A program made the translations under genes and the position numbers. DNA of 27,770 bases, taken from positions 1-27,770 of IMG/VR virus record IMGVR_UViG_3300033153_005776; one strand, given 5' to 3'. The DNA is from a virus. Below the pieces are notes generated by a model. That model was not told the DNA's origin and searched no databases. It was given only the letters and a program-made list of their open reading frames with translations. Positions 7,038-15,064 of the stretch are shown here, one piece after another (positions within the stretch are counted from its first letter, which is position 1; the number at the start of each line of letters is the position of its first letter).

Positions 7038-9227
7038 TTGGCTAAAGAACTTAAATTAGATAAAGCAGAGCTCAAAAAATTAAGAGCTTTTACGATGCAC
7101 AATGTTCATCTGCATAAGGTGAGTGGGAATCAGGTAATAGGTGATTGTCCTTTTTGTAATAAAGATTTTCATTTCTATATTAATAAAGAAAAACTTTTGT
7201 GGGATTGTAAAGTTTGTGGTGAATCTGGAAATTTATTTAAGTTTTTAGATTTAATCAATGAACGTAATAAGAAAAATTTAACTGATAAAGCTCTGCGTCG
7301 TTTAGCCCGGGATAGAAATTTACCTAAATCATCTTTTAGAAATTGGGAATTAGGTTTTCACGAAGGACAATATTCTATAGCAGTTAGAGATATTAAAGGC
7401 CAGGTCCAGGATTTACGTTTATTTAAAATCGGTCATAAAGTTATTTCAACATCCCAGGCTAAGACTGGTTTATTCGGTTTACATAATATAATAAAGGATC
7501 CTAAAGCACCTGTATATATTTGTGAAGGTGAATGGGATACTATAGCTATGCAGTATTTATTAAGAAAAGCTAAAGCAAAAGGTAACGCGGTTTGTTCTCC
7601 TGGAGCTAATGTTTTTAAAGTTGAATGGGTAGAATATTTTAAACAAAGAAAAGTTTATGTTTGTTATGACCATGATAAAGCCGGTGATAAAGGCCAAGAA
7701 ATGGTTGCTAAACGTTTAAACGGTATTACTTCAGGAGTTAGATTTTTACACTGGCCTCCAAAGTTTGAAATAGGTTATGACATTAGGGATTTTATAGTTA
7801 ATACGTTTTTAAAAACTAAAAAACCAAAAGCCGCACTACAGAAATTATTAGGTTATGTTCGTACTTCTGTTCCAGGAAAAGAAGAAACAGATGAATCAGA
7901 ACAAACTTTAGAAGCACCTACAATAGATCCGTCTATTACGATTGAAGATGCTTTTAGAGCTTTTGAAAGTAAAATGCACAACCCAGACCGTGGGGCAATT
8001 GAATTATGTTTTATTTCTTTAATCTCAAATTTATTCGGTACAAGACCGTTATGGTATTTTTTAGTCGCTCCTCCCTCTTCTGGAAAAACAGAAATAATAA
8101 ACGGTTTTAAATTTACCGGTGAACCGTATGATATACTCGCGCATTATACAAGTAACCTAACAAGTCATACTTTAATATCTGGGATGAAATTAAATCAAGA
8201 TCCAAGCTTACTTGCTACGTTTGAAAATTCTCCTAAAACATTATTTATAAAAGATTTTACTCCTATATTAAGCGGGAATGAGAATGAAAAGAATGAAATA
8301 TTCGGTCAGCTTAGAGATTCTTATGACGGTTATTCAGGAAAAGATTTCGGAAACGGTGTTAAACGGCGTTACAATAAACTTAACTTCTCTATCATATCAG
8401 GCGTTACATTTCAAATATACGATGAAGCTTCTTTATCAAATTCTTTAGGTGAACGTTTTGGAAAATACGTCCTGCCTTATAGTTCCGATTTAGAAGTTCA
8501 AATGAAAATGATGCACAAAGGTATGGATAATATCGGTAAAGAAGAAAATTTAGACGATCACACATCTCATATAGTTTACAGTGCTGTAAAAAATATAATC
8601 GCCAGGATAGAAAAAGAGGGAAAAAAATTACCTACATTACCCCATTGGGCAAGAGACCAAATAGGTGCAATATCAATGTATACAGCACATATGCGAAGTG
8701 GTGTTTCAAGAGATAGATTCAGAAGAGACTTTATAAAATCAAAGCCTACTGTTGAAATGCCTATGCGTCTTTGTACAATGCTTGCCACGACTGCGATTAT
8801 GAGAGCTTTAGTATACGGACGAAGTGAAGTAAACGAAGATGATTTAAAACTTATTAGAAAAATTGCATTAGATACGGTTAATCAAAGGGATGAAGAAATT
8901 TTAAGACAAACTTATAAATTAAATAAATCAGAAACCTTAGAACCTACAAAAAGAAATATCCAAAGAGCAAGCAGTTATACTTCATTTACGGTCGAGCAGG
9001 TTATACAGGATTTTGCAATGGTAGGCGTTTTAAAAGTAGTAAGAACTAAAAGAAAAATTTATTATGAGTTTACAGACAATATGAAAACTATTCTAGATAA
9101 AGCCTTTATTTATAAGACACAAGAAGAGTTAGATAGAGCTTCAATAGCATATCAACCACTAGAAAGAAAAGCTAAGAGGCAAAGTGGTAAACGTAAAAAG
9201 AAATTAGTTTTTAAAAAAGGAGATTAA
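7038..9227 (+). CDS. primase-helicase (CHC2 zinc finger, TOPRIM, AAA+ helicase)
   Basis: The 729-residue protein starts with a zinc ribbon, C37-x2-C40 and C57-x2-C60. A TOPRIM core follows: VYICEGEWDTIA (159-170, E163) and VYVCYDHDKAGDKG (206-219, D211 and D213). A nucleotide-binding helicase domain then has Walker A APPSSGKTE (344-352), a Walker B-like TLFIKDFTP (401-409) and an arginine-finger-like GERFGKY (471-477). The C-terminal part looks like a winged helix. It would lay RNA primers and unwind the fork for the polymerase encoded just upstream. The start codon is TTG at 7038, supported by AAGGA at 7025-7029 with an 8-base spacer; the first ATG would remove residues just before the zinc ribbon. 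The tail is lysine-rich. Confidence 0.88.
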   Translation: MAKELKLDKAELKKLRAFTMHNVHLHKVSGNQVIGDCPFCNKDFHFYINKEKLLWDCKVCGESGNLFKFLDLINERNKKNLTDKALRRLARDRNLPKSSFRNWELGFHEGQYSIAVRDIKGQVQDLRLFKIGHKVISTSQAKTGLFGLHNIIKDPKAPVYICEGEWDTIAMQYLLRKAKAKGNAVCSPGANVFKVEWVEYFKQRKVYVCYDHDKAGDKGQEMVAKRLNGITSGVRFLHWPPKFEIGYDIRDFIVNTFLKTKKPKAALQKLLGYVRTSVPGKEETDESEQTLEAPTIDPSITIEDAFRAFESKMHNPDRGAIELCFISLISNLFGTRPLWYFLVAPPSSGKTEIINGFKFTGEPYDILAHYTSNLTSHTLISGMKLNQDPSLLATFENSPKTLFIKDFTPILSGNENEKNEIFGQLRDSYDGYSGKDFGNGVKRRYNKLNFSIISGVTFQIYDEASLSNSLGERFGKYVLPYSSDLEVQMKMMHKGMDNIGKEENLDDHTSHIVYSAVKNIIARIEKEGKKLPTLPHWARDQIGAISMYTAHMRSGVSRDRFRRDFIKSKPTVEMPMRLCTMLATTAIMRALVYGRSEVNEDDLKLIRKIALDTVNQRDEEILRQTYKLNKSETLEPTKRNIQRASSYTSFTVEQVIQDFAMVGVLKVVRTKRKIYYEFTDNMKTILDKAFIYKTQEELDRASIAYQPLERKAKRQSGKRKKKLVFKKGD

Positions 9228-9228
9228 A

Positions 9229-9504
9229 ATGTCAACAGACGGAGCAGAAAAATTATCAGGACCTAGTTTAAAAGCTTTTTTACAGTTTATGAAAATGGAA
9301 AACATAGTTAAAAATTACGATTCAAACCTTAATTTTAAAAACACTTTACCGCGCAAGTTTCAAAAAACTATGAGTGCAAGAAAAAGATGGCTATCAATTA
9401 TGAAAGCCGTTACTAAAAAACATCACAACTACGAAGAAAACGAAAGGAGAGTACGTCAAATAGAAAAAGGAATGTTAACCGTATCAAGCGGAGTAAAGTT
9501 ATGA
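9229..9504 (+). CDS. hypothetical protein, 91 residues
   Basis: I do not recognise this protein. It is basic and mostly helical in composition, with no cysteine, no membrane segment and no signal peptide. The stretch LPRKFQKTMSARKRWLSIMK is strongly positive, so nucleic-acid binding is possible. It follows the primase-helicase gene by one base and has AAAGGAG at 9217-9223. Its stop overlaps the next start as ATGA (9501-9504), which shows that it belongs to the replication operon. Confidence 0.65.
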   Translation: MSTDGAEKLSGPSLKAFLQFMKMENIVKNYDSNLNFKNTLPRKFQKTMSARKRWLSIMKAVTKKHHNYEENERRVRQIEKGMLTVSSGVKL

Positions 9505-9770
9505 AACCGGACTGTTACCAATGTAAATATAGAAGAAACGTGGCAGGAGATTGTCATTCTAAATGTGCATATCCAGGACTGGAAGATTTCCCTATATACG
9601 TTAGAATGTTTAGTGTTTCAGAAAAACTTACCAACCAACAAGCAATTATTAACAAATTAAATATAAAAGCAAGTTCTCATGGAATAAGAAATGGTTGGTT
9701 TTGCTGGCCATGTAATTTCGATCCAGTATGGCTTGAAAACTGTGATGGCTTCAAACAAAAGGAGAGGTAA
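9501..9770 (+). CDS. small cysteine-rich phage protein, probable zinc binder
   Basis: The 89 residues hold DCYQCKYRRNVAGDCHSKC at the N-terminus and a GWFCWPCNFDPVWLENCDGF segment near the end. Seven to eight cysteines are arranged in CxxC-like pairs, which suggests one or two metal sites. I recognise the pattern of a Cys-rich N-terminus and a W-F-x-W-P-x-N-F-D-P-x-W end from small proteins in many phages, where its function is not known. It is translationally coupled to the gene before by an ATGA overlap and is followed 2 bases later by the next gene. Confidence 0.7.
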   Translation: MKPDCYQCKYRRNVAGDCHSKCAYPGLEDFPIYVRMFSVSEKLTNQQAIINKLNIKASSHGIRNGWFCWPCNFDPVWLENCDGFKQKER

Positions 9771-9772
9771 CA

Positions 9773-10102
9773 ATGGATTTAAAAGATTTAGAAAAAGAAA
9801 TTAAAGTTCTGGATGAAGAAGAGAAAAAATTTAAACATGGATTATTTTTTATATTTGCAGTCGTATGTTTAATCGGATTTTTTATGTTCGATCATTTCAT
9901 TGCAGGCGCGAAACCAAAATCTAAACCTAAAGTAGAAATTGAATTTGTAGATCCGATTCCTTCATTTAAAGTTCAACCGGAAACAAACAACTCTTTATTT
10001 AAAATGTTTGAAGAGATTTACTGTTCACGAAACGAATACGCAAAAGATTTAGTTAAGTCGTTTAAAATAAGAGGTGAAAATATAAACTGTGAAGCGTGGT
10101 AA
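9773..10102 (+). CDS. single-pass membrane protein, unknown function
   Basis: This 109-residue protein has a charged helical N-terminus of about 22 residues, then one clear membrane span from about residue 25 to 44 (LFFIFAVVCLIGFFMFDHF). A soluble C-terminal domain of about 60 residues follows, with two cysteines near the end. The positive and negative charges before the helix leave its orientation open. It has a strong ribosome site (GGAGAGG). A lysis accessory or superinfection role would be a guess; no lipobox or pinholin-like features were seen, and it lies in the early-type operon rather than beside a lysin. Confidence 0.65.
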   Translation: MDLKDLEKEIKVLDEEEKKFKHGLFFIFAVVCLIGFFMFDHFIAGAKPKSKPKVEIEFVDPIPSFKVQPETNNSLFKMFEEIYCSRNEYAKDLVKSFKIRGENINCEAW

Positions 10103-10105
10103 AAA

Positions 10106-10279
10106 ATGTCAAGTCATTATCACAAGCGCATTAATCAATTAATAAAAGAATCTGAAATGTTATCCGCAGCAGTACAGATGTATCATGAGCTAGGCAAAAT
10201 GAATTTAGAACGCCAAAGGTTGATTGTTGAAGAAGTAAACTTTTTAGTATCTATGGAAAAGGAAGAAAGAAATGGATAA
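10106..10279 (+). CDS. small helical protein, 57 residues
   Basis: This short reading frame fills the gap between the membrane protein gene and the next small gene. It starts with ATG at 10106, three bases after the upstream stop, and ends at 10277-10279, overlapping the next start by 8 bases. The product (MSSHYHKRINQLIKESEML at the start, many Glu, Lys, Met and Leu after) looks like one continuous helix, perhaps a coiled coil. There is no good ribosome binding site because the start follows the previous stop so closely; translation would rely on coupling. Support is position, tight packing and open frame only. Confidence 0.5.
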   Translation: MSSHYHKRINQLIKESEMLSAAVQMYHELGKMNLERQRLIVEEVNFLVSMEKEERNG

Positions 10280-10469
10280 AAATATTTACAAAATGAAATT
10301 ACATGAAACGCTACAACTAGAAGTACACGATGCGTTTGTTTTTAAAGTTCACAACGGATGGATTTATAAATTCTATAATATTAAAACTGCAGTGTATGAT
10401 AATCTAGTTTTTGTTCCTGACTCTAAACTTCAACATGCACGTATGATGATTTTAGAAACCAAACCCTAA
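10272..10469 (+). CDS. hypothetical protein, 65 residues
   Basis: I do not recognise this small protein. It looks like a compact beta-rich domain (LQLEVHDAFVFKVHNGWIYK, then IYKFYNIKTAVYDNLVFVPD) with no cysteine and no membrane segment. The start at 10272 is supported by AAGGAAGAAAG directly upstream, inside the end of the preceding small gene. It is followed by AAAGGAAAA and the next gene after 9 bases. Confidence 0.6.
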   Translation: MDKNIYKMKLHETLQLEVHDAFVFKVHNGWIYKFYNIKTAVYDNLVFVPDSKLQHARMMILETKP

Positions 10470-10478
10470 AGGAAAAAA

Positions 10479-10943
10479 ATGAGAACACAAAAGGAAATTC
10501 TGGAAAAACTAAAGGAAATAGAAGAAACAAAAACTGATCCGTTTAGAGTTCAGTTTGAAATTTTAGTTCATAAATTAACATGGGCAAACGCAAAAGATAA
10601 ATATGTAAATCCAAAATACCACGACACAGAACATAGGCAACGCTGGAGAAAAAGAGCCAAGCTGGATTTGAAGGCTCTGGAAGAAGAAATACAGGAACTT
10701 ATAGATTCTATGGCGTGTTCTTATTTTGATAAAGATTATCAAAAACTTTTAGCACAATTTCACTGTACCATTGCTTTTTTATGGTTGATGGGACCGAAGA
10801 AAGATACTTTTCTAAAATATATATTTAAGTCCATGCAGAATTTTCAAGAAGATGGAGGTTATGTACTTATGAGAATGTTATGTTATAACTTTGATGTCGA
10901 ATGGAAAATAATGGAACTCCGCTATGGAGGGTTAGGTAATTAA
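10479..10943 (+). CDS. hypothetical protein, 154 residues, helical
   Basis: I do not recognise this protein. It appears all-helical, with a charged N-terminal half (RTQKEILEKLKEIEETK, then HRQRWRKRAKLDLKALEEE) and a more hydrophobic C-terminal half (FHCTIAFLWLMGPKK, then YVLMRMLCYNFDVEW). The hydrophobic segment is short and interrupted, so it is probably buried rather than in a membrane. It is the last gene of the plus-strand operon. Its TAA (10941-10943) overlaps the TAA of the opposing minus-strand gene (10940-10942). Confidence 0.65.
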   Translation: MRTQKEILEKLKEIEETKTDPFRVQFEILVHKLTWANAKDKYVNPKYHDTEHRQRWRKRAKLDLKALEEEIQELIDSMACSYFDKDYQKLLAQFHCTIAFLWLMGPKKDTFLKYIFKSMQNFQEDGGYVLMRMLCYNFDVEWKIMELRYGGLGN

Positions 10944-10962
10944 GGAAGCCTACCCTCCCATA
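10923..10962. terminator. hairpin over the converging stop codons, possible bidirectional terminator
   Basis: TATGG/AGGGT/AGG (10923-10936, one base bulged) pairs with CCT/ACCCT/CCATA (10949-10962, one base bulged). This gives about 13 base pairs around a 12-base loop that contains both stop codons. It is the only structure between the two converging operons. Neither strand has a clear T-tract after it, so it is not a textbook intrinsic terminator. It may slow polymerases or protect 3' ends. Confidence 0.45.
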
Positions 10963-11662
10963 CTAATTCTATTCCTGGATCTGCTAAGATGGAAGCAGGG
11001 TAACATTTATTAGCTGCACCACCTCCGAAAAATCCAGGGTATATTTTTTGAATAGCCCAACACACACCTTCCGAACAAAAATATTTACGTTTACTATGGT
11101 GAAACCATCTAGATACAAAAGCTAAAATTCCTCTACCATCGTATCTTAAATTATTCAAGCTATTATAAAAACAGTTTATTTTGTATCGATATTTATTATC
11201 ATAGCCTTGATAAATGTCATTGTTTAACTTTACTATTTTAATGTACTTTCCAGAATAATATTTTGTAATGTCAATCCAGTTAGAACGCGGAGGGTTTATT
11301 CTTACGCTGTGAGGTCCACCACTTAGAATTTCAGCGTGTGTATACAGACAATTTTTTATGTTTAGTGAGGCGTTAAGTTGGGTACGGTAAATAGCTTTTC
11401 CAAAAAAATCATTTCCTTTGTGGGGTTCGTATTTACTTAAAAGTATATATCCCATCTTCGGCACGTCTAAAGTAAATTTTTCCATTTTTTTTAAGTCTCC
11501 TCTTAATTTAAATGCCATAGTTTCTGCCACAGCAAGATCAATACGTTTTGCTATTTTGCCTAAAAAATGTTCCGCGTTTTTTATATCCTGGGCTAATTTT
11601 ATTAAGTTTATATTAGCTATCTCAAAATCACCGCGTTCCCTACTAGGCTGATACTGGTTCAT
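10940..11662 (-). CDS. permuted papain-like (YaeF/YiiX- or NlpC/P60-related) cysteine enzyme
   Basis: The 240-residue protein has a helical N-terminal segment (1-65) and a C-terminal region resembling circularly permuted NlpC/P60 enzymes. MGYILLSKYEPHKGNDFFGKA (70-90) is the typical start strand, LYTHAEIL (106-113) holds H109, and YDGRGILAF (174-182) precedes KYFCSEGVCWAI (193-204) with C196 as nucleophile and E198. His before Cys is the order of the permuted fold. Known members are amidases, peptidases or acyltransferases. As the last gene of the tail operon it could be a cell-wall enzyme carried on the tail or used for lysis; there is no signal peptide and no clear holin beside it. Its start overlaps the end of the previous gene by 20 bases. 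Confidence 0.6.
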   Translation of the reverse strand: MNQYQPSRERGDFEIANINLIKLAQDIKNAEHFLGKIAKRIDLAVAETMAFKLRGDLKKMEKFTLDVPKMGYILLSKYEPHKGNDFFGKAIYRTQLNASLNIKNCLYTHAEILSGGPHSVRINPPRSNWIDITKYYSGKYIKIVKLNNDIYQGYDNKYRYKINCFYNSLNNLRYDGRGILAFVSRWFHHSKRKYFCSEGVCWAIQKIYPGFFGGGAANKCYPASILADPGIELVWEGRLP

Positions 11663-11909
11663 CCACTACCCCTAAGGATATCGCCAAATCTATCATTTCT
11701 TGAATTTCTAATATGTCTGCGTCTCGCTGTGCTAAAGCATTTAACAATTTGGCTACATGTCTTTCTTCAGCTTCTTTTCCTTTTTCAATAGCTCTTTTTT
11801 TCGCTTTAAGATCTTGAAGATTTAATTTGGTAATGATATCCTTAGCTGGAATTGTCTCTGTCAATTCTACTTGATTACCTATTTTTTTTACTTTAAACTT
11901 AACTCCCAT
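11643..11909 (-). CDS. small coiled-coil protein at the end of the tail operon
   Basis: The 88 residues begin with a short beta-like part (MGVKFKVKKIGNQVELTET). The rest is probably one long helix rich in Lys, Glu, Ala and Leu (LQDLKAKKRAIEKGKEAEER onward). This looks like a coiled-coil oligomer. A small helical protein after the fibre gene could be a fibre chaperone or attachment factor, but nothing proves this. It has a good GGAG ribosome site and overlaps the next gene by 20 bases. Confidence 0.6.
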   Translation of the reverse strand: MGVKFKVKKIGNQVELTETIPAKDIITKLNLQDLKAKKRAIEKGKEAEERHVAKLLNALAQRDADILEIQEMIDLAISLGVVDEPVSA

Positions 11910-11928
11910 TTTTTTCTCCTTGTTTTAT

Positions 11929-12696
11929 TTATGAACCAACTAAAACTATTCCTGAACAATACCCTGTTTGAGAGCTATTTTCATCTTTTAATTGAATTAT
12001 CCCATCATAAGTTGTTCCTGGGGTTAACCCTGAAACATCAATATCCGAGCCTGCTTGATACCATGCCGGAACATTAGATGTCACACTTGATACTGTTTGA
12101 GCTTGACCACCTATGTCTACATTACAAATACATTCTTGCGTTGCCCCTGCACTTTCTGCCCATAGCCTAGCATTTATAGTTACGTTAGCTATACCAGAAA
12201 TATGCGTATATTGGAAATCTAATACTGTTATAAACGATGTTCCACGAACAGCAACAAAACCATATCCTACATTATCCACGTTAATATCGGGCCCTTGCGT
12301 TGCCCCTGTATAAAGTCCATTGGCGGTTGCAGTAGATGCCCCTACTCCTGCCCATGAAAAAATAACATTACTTAAAGACTCTCCTAAAGAATCCCAAGTT
12401 GCCCCATTATAAATATGTGCCACATTTTGATCTGTACGATAAAAAAATTGCCCGTCTACTGGGGATCCGGGAAAAGAAGCCCCGTTTGCAATCGCCCCAT
12501 TTGTAGCCATCATAATAGAAAGACGTTCTAATAAATCTGTTCGCGTTCCGTGAACGTCATTTCCAATATTAGCCTCAAGAGCTAGTATAGCATTCTGCAT
12601 ATGGTTTATAATTTTATGAGATGCTTTATCTTTTTTAGGCTCTTGCACATTAAACGTATCGTCTACGGCTGGAAACGTGCTTGCTGGATTTACCAT
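11929..12696 (-). CDS. tail fibre or receptor-binding-type structural protein
   Basis: The 255-residue protein has an N-terminal part with short helices (INHMQNAILALEANIG, a frequent pattern in phage fibre N-termini). A common phage fibre linker follows, SPVDGQFFYRTDQNVAHIYN and GATWDSLGE (residues about 80-105), then about 150 residues of beta-rich, Gly/Ser/Thr-rich sequence ending in TPGTTYDGIIQLKDENS. The linker pairs with a C-terminal beta-sandwich head in many phages. It is encoded right after the hub gene, where host-binding proteins are expected. No enzymatic motif and no collagen-like repeat were seen. The AGGAGAAACC ribosome site fixes the start. Confidence 0.7.
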   Translation of the reverse strand: MVNPASTFPAVDDTFNVQEPKKDKASHKIINHMQNAILALEANIGNDVHGTRTDLLERLSIMMATNGAIANGASFPGSPVDGQFFYRTDQNVAHIYNGATWDSLGESLSNVIFSWAGVGASTATANGLYTGATQGPDINVDNVGYGFVAVRGTSFITVLDFQYTHISGIANVTINARLWAESAGATQECICNVDIGGQAQTVSSVTSNVPAWYQAGSDIDVSGLTPGTTYDGIIQLKDENSSQTGYCSGIVLVGS

Positions 12697-12704
12697 GGTT
12701 TCTC

Positions 12705-13817
12705 CTATCTTGCTTGAACTACTTGATCTAAATTAAATTGTAATTGTTTTAAGTCTTGTACTTGGCTTGGCAAGGGTTGCCCTACTTGCACGTTTAAAAT
12801 TAAATTTGACAAACTGTCTAATGTATATTTAATTTTTGATATTTGAAAGGCAGGCTCTCCTGCCCATAAAAAAGTATCCCATCCACGTTCATCCCAGTTA
12901 ATTTCCCGTGTTTGAATTTCTATTAAAGGTAGAGGGTTTTCATCTTCAAAATATACTTCATCTTTTAATGTAAATTTACCACGCCTAACCGCACCGTCTC
13001 CAAGAGCCTGAGCCGCGTCTGCAAACTGCTCAGCAACTTCGTCTGTTACGATAGCAGAATTATTTATTATTTTATCTCTCCGTTTATATTTATCTTGATT
13101 ACGCGTATAGTCTTTTTCAAATACAAACTTAGAACCTGCCACATCTCCACCTATGACTACTACGTGATTAATTATTTCTCTGGAAGAAGAATCAATATCG
13201 AAGTTCGATATCTTCCCTCCAGTAATAGGATAAAATAAATTAGTTTCTGCAGACTCTTGTTTAAAAAAGAATTTTCTTTCCGCGTTAACTCCCCACTCTC
13301 TGCTCCCTGTAATATCAGCAAGTTTAGACATAGCCTGCTGAGCAGTTACATAACTAAATTCTAAATTATTCGGCGTAAAACTTGTCGCAACTATGTCCGC
13401 AGTGTCATATGTAATATTTGTATTTGGGACTACAAATGTATCAAGTATGTCTTTAACAATTACACTTATTTCTGTCGAAGCATAATTTTTATTAAAAATA
13501 ATATCTTTTAATTCTGACTGGTATCCGAACCCCGTTACTCGAACAGACTCTTTTATTCCCGTTACATTAGATCCGATATTCTCTAACCGTCCTTGATATT
13601 TTAAATCATAGGTTCCCGTAACTAAATTTTTAGCTAATACACGTATGTTAAAGTTTGTACCTAAATCTACTTCTGAACAGTACCGACTTGGAGCTCTGAA
13701 AGAGATACCTGCGCATCCTCCGATACGATTATACCCCCAGCTTAAACCTTCTACGCGTTCATCAAGCGTGCGTATATATTCCAAATCTCTATCTCGTAAT
13801 TCAATTCTATATATCAT
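12705..13817 (-). CDS. tail hub / baseplate protein (Tal- or gp27-like)
   Basis: The 370-residue protein follows the Dit gene with an ATGA overlap (13814-13817). The N-terminus (MIYRIELRDRDLEYI, then SFRAPSRYC) and the repeated barrel-type stretches (GRLENIGSN, VTGFGYQSEL, TFTPNNLEFSYVTAQQAMS) match the layout of phage tail hub proteins with the gp27 fold. These form the trimer that closes the tail tube tip. It lacks the long C-terminal protease, lysozyme or fibre extension found in larger Tal proteins and has the size of the hub core alone. The C-terminal SNLILNVQVGQP is a usual closing strand. Family assignment rests on position and general pattern. Confidence 0.7.
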   Translation of the reverse strand: MIYRIELRDRDLEYIRTLDERVEGLSWGYNRIGGCAGISFRAPSRYCSEVDLGTNFNIRVLAKNLVTGTYDLKYQGRLENIGSNVTGIKESVRVTGFGYQSELKDIIFNKNYASTEISVIVKDILDTFVVPNTNITYDTADIVATSFTPNNLEFSYVTAQQAMSKLADITGSREWGVNAERKFFFKQESAETNLFYPITGGKISNFDIDSSSREIINHVVVIGGDVAGSKFVFEKDYTRNQDKYKRRDKIINNSAIVTDEVAEQFADAAQALGDGAVRRGKFTLKDEVYFEDENPLPLIEIQTREINWDERGWDTFLWAGEPAFQISKIKYTLDSLSNLILNVQVGQPLPSQVQDLKQLQFNLDQVVQAR

Positions 13818-15064
13818 AAGTATTTATCAAACCAATCAATTTGTAACGTGTGATCGGTTGTCCCTGTAACTTTAAGAAAATTAGTTCCTGGCACTAGTTT
13901 TAAATAATCCCCTGTAACATAAGATTGACCGTCTAAACCATCGTTCAAAACTTCTAGAGTATCTGTATCAATAAACAGAGTACCTCCATCAGCTACATTT
14001 TCACCGTATGAAAAATCTTCCCCTGTAGTTAAATTGTCTAATACTAAACTGGATATAATTTGACCCGCGGGAAGAATACGTATAATAGGAAAAGTCTCTA
14101 CGCTTCCAGCTACCTCTATCTGGAATGATTGAGGAGAAGTAACTATAGCCGTTGAGCTTCTTTTTCGAGATACATGCTGTTCAAACGGGGATAAAGATAT
14201 AAACTTTAAACGAAATGTATATACTCTTGCCTCTGCTTGATATTTTAAACTTGATACACCGCTTAGGCGTACCTTTAGTAATCTATCATCTGCAAATAAT
14301 AAATCCTTAACCCCATTCGATACAGCTCTGATTAGTACATCATAAAATCCTCTTGCTGTTTCAAAATCAGGATCATGTATCTGAACTCTAAGGGATAAAG
14401 TTTTCTGCTTTATTTTGGTGTCTTGTACAGCTGATCCTGCTTTTCTGGGAATAACAAAACTTGCAATGCTGAAAGATACTGAGGGCTGCCAATTTCTTTC
14501 TTGAACATATACGTTGTCATTTCTAAAATCTGTAAAGGTTAATTCACTTTCAGAAAATATACCTCCGTCAAAATAAGCTACTTCCGAAGTCGCGGCTACT
14601 TCACAACCGAATATCAATTCAGTAGGATCAGTTCCTATTTGTCTTTCAACAGTTAAAAATTCCCAATCTCCACCGCCTGTGTGAAAAGAAGAATCTGACC
14701 GCGCACCCGTTCCATCACTAATGTATATTCTAGCCTTTGAAGCAGTTGAAGCGTGAACCCAAACACCGTAGGTAATAGTCTTTCCACCCCAGTAAACTTC
14801 TCCTAATATTAATCCAGTCTTCGTTAGAATACTACGCGTCGTAATATCGTAATTGTATTCCAAAGCGTATACTCCAGACGCTCCTGAAGTTATTTTAGCT
14901 GAAAAACTACCAAACTTTTTTATTGTAGATTCCTGTGCAATACTCCCCGATACACCTGTAGCAATCCATCCATCTGGGGCTACTGACGTACCCTGAGACC
15001 AAGACTCAAAATATCCAAAGTCTCCCATTATATTTTCCGGACTAATTTTAAATGCCAATCCCAT
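13814..15064 (-). CDS. distal tail protein (Dit), with N-terminal carbohydrate-binding-like domain
   Basis: This protein has 416 residues. Residues about 10-175 look like a CBM4/9- or galactose-binding-type jelly roll: GYFESWSQG, PDGWIATG, FGSFSAKIT, ITYGVWVHAS, ARIYISDGTG, DWEFLTVE and AYFDGGIF follow the usual order of such modules. Residues about 190-416 fit a siphophage Dit/tail-adaptor module (TLSLRVQIHDPDFETARGFY, a two-domain beta protein ending in TDHTLQIDW). Dit forms a hexamer joining the tail tube to the tip. Dit proteins with inserted carbohydrate-binding modules are known as evolved Dits and help adhesion. Here the module is at the N-terminus. Its start shares one base (TAATG) with the tape measure stop. 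Confidence 0.7.
   Translation of the reverse strand: MGLAFKISPENIMGDFGYFESWSQGTSVAPDGWIATGVSGSIAQESTIKKFGSFSAKITSGASGVYALEYNYDITTRSILTKTGLILGEVYWGGKTITYGVWVHASTASKARIYISDGTGARSDSSFHTGGGDWEFLTVERQIGTDPTELIFGCEVAATSEVAYFDGGIFSESELTFTDFRNDNVYVQERNWQPSVSFSIASFVIPRKAGSAVQDTKIKQKTLSLRVQIHDPDFETARGFYDVLIRAVSNGVKDLLFADDRLLKVRLSGVSSLKYQAEARVYTFRLKFISLSPFEQHVSRKRSSTAIVTSPQSFQIEVAGSVETFPIIRILPAGQIISSLVLDNLTTGEDFSYGENVADGGTLFIDTDTLEVLNDGLDGQSYVTGDYLKLVPGTNFLKVTGTTDHTLQIDWFDKYL

Noticed and set aside
11929-12696. Diversity-generating retroelement acting on the fibre gene
   Set aside because: No reverse transcriptase and no template repeat were seen near the gene.
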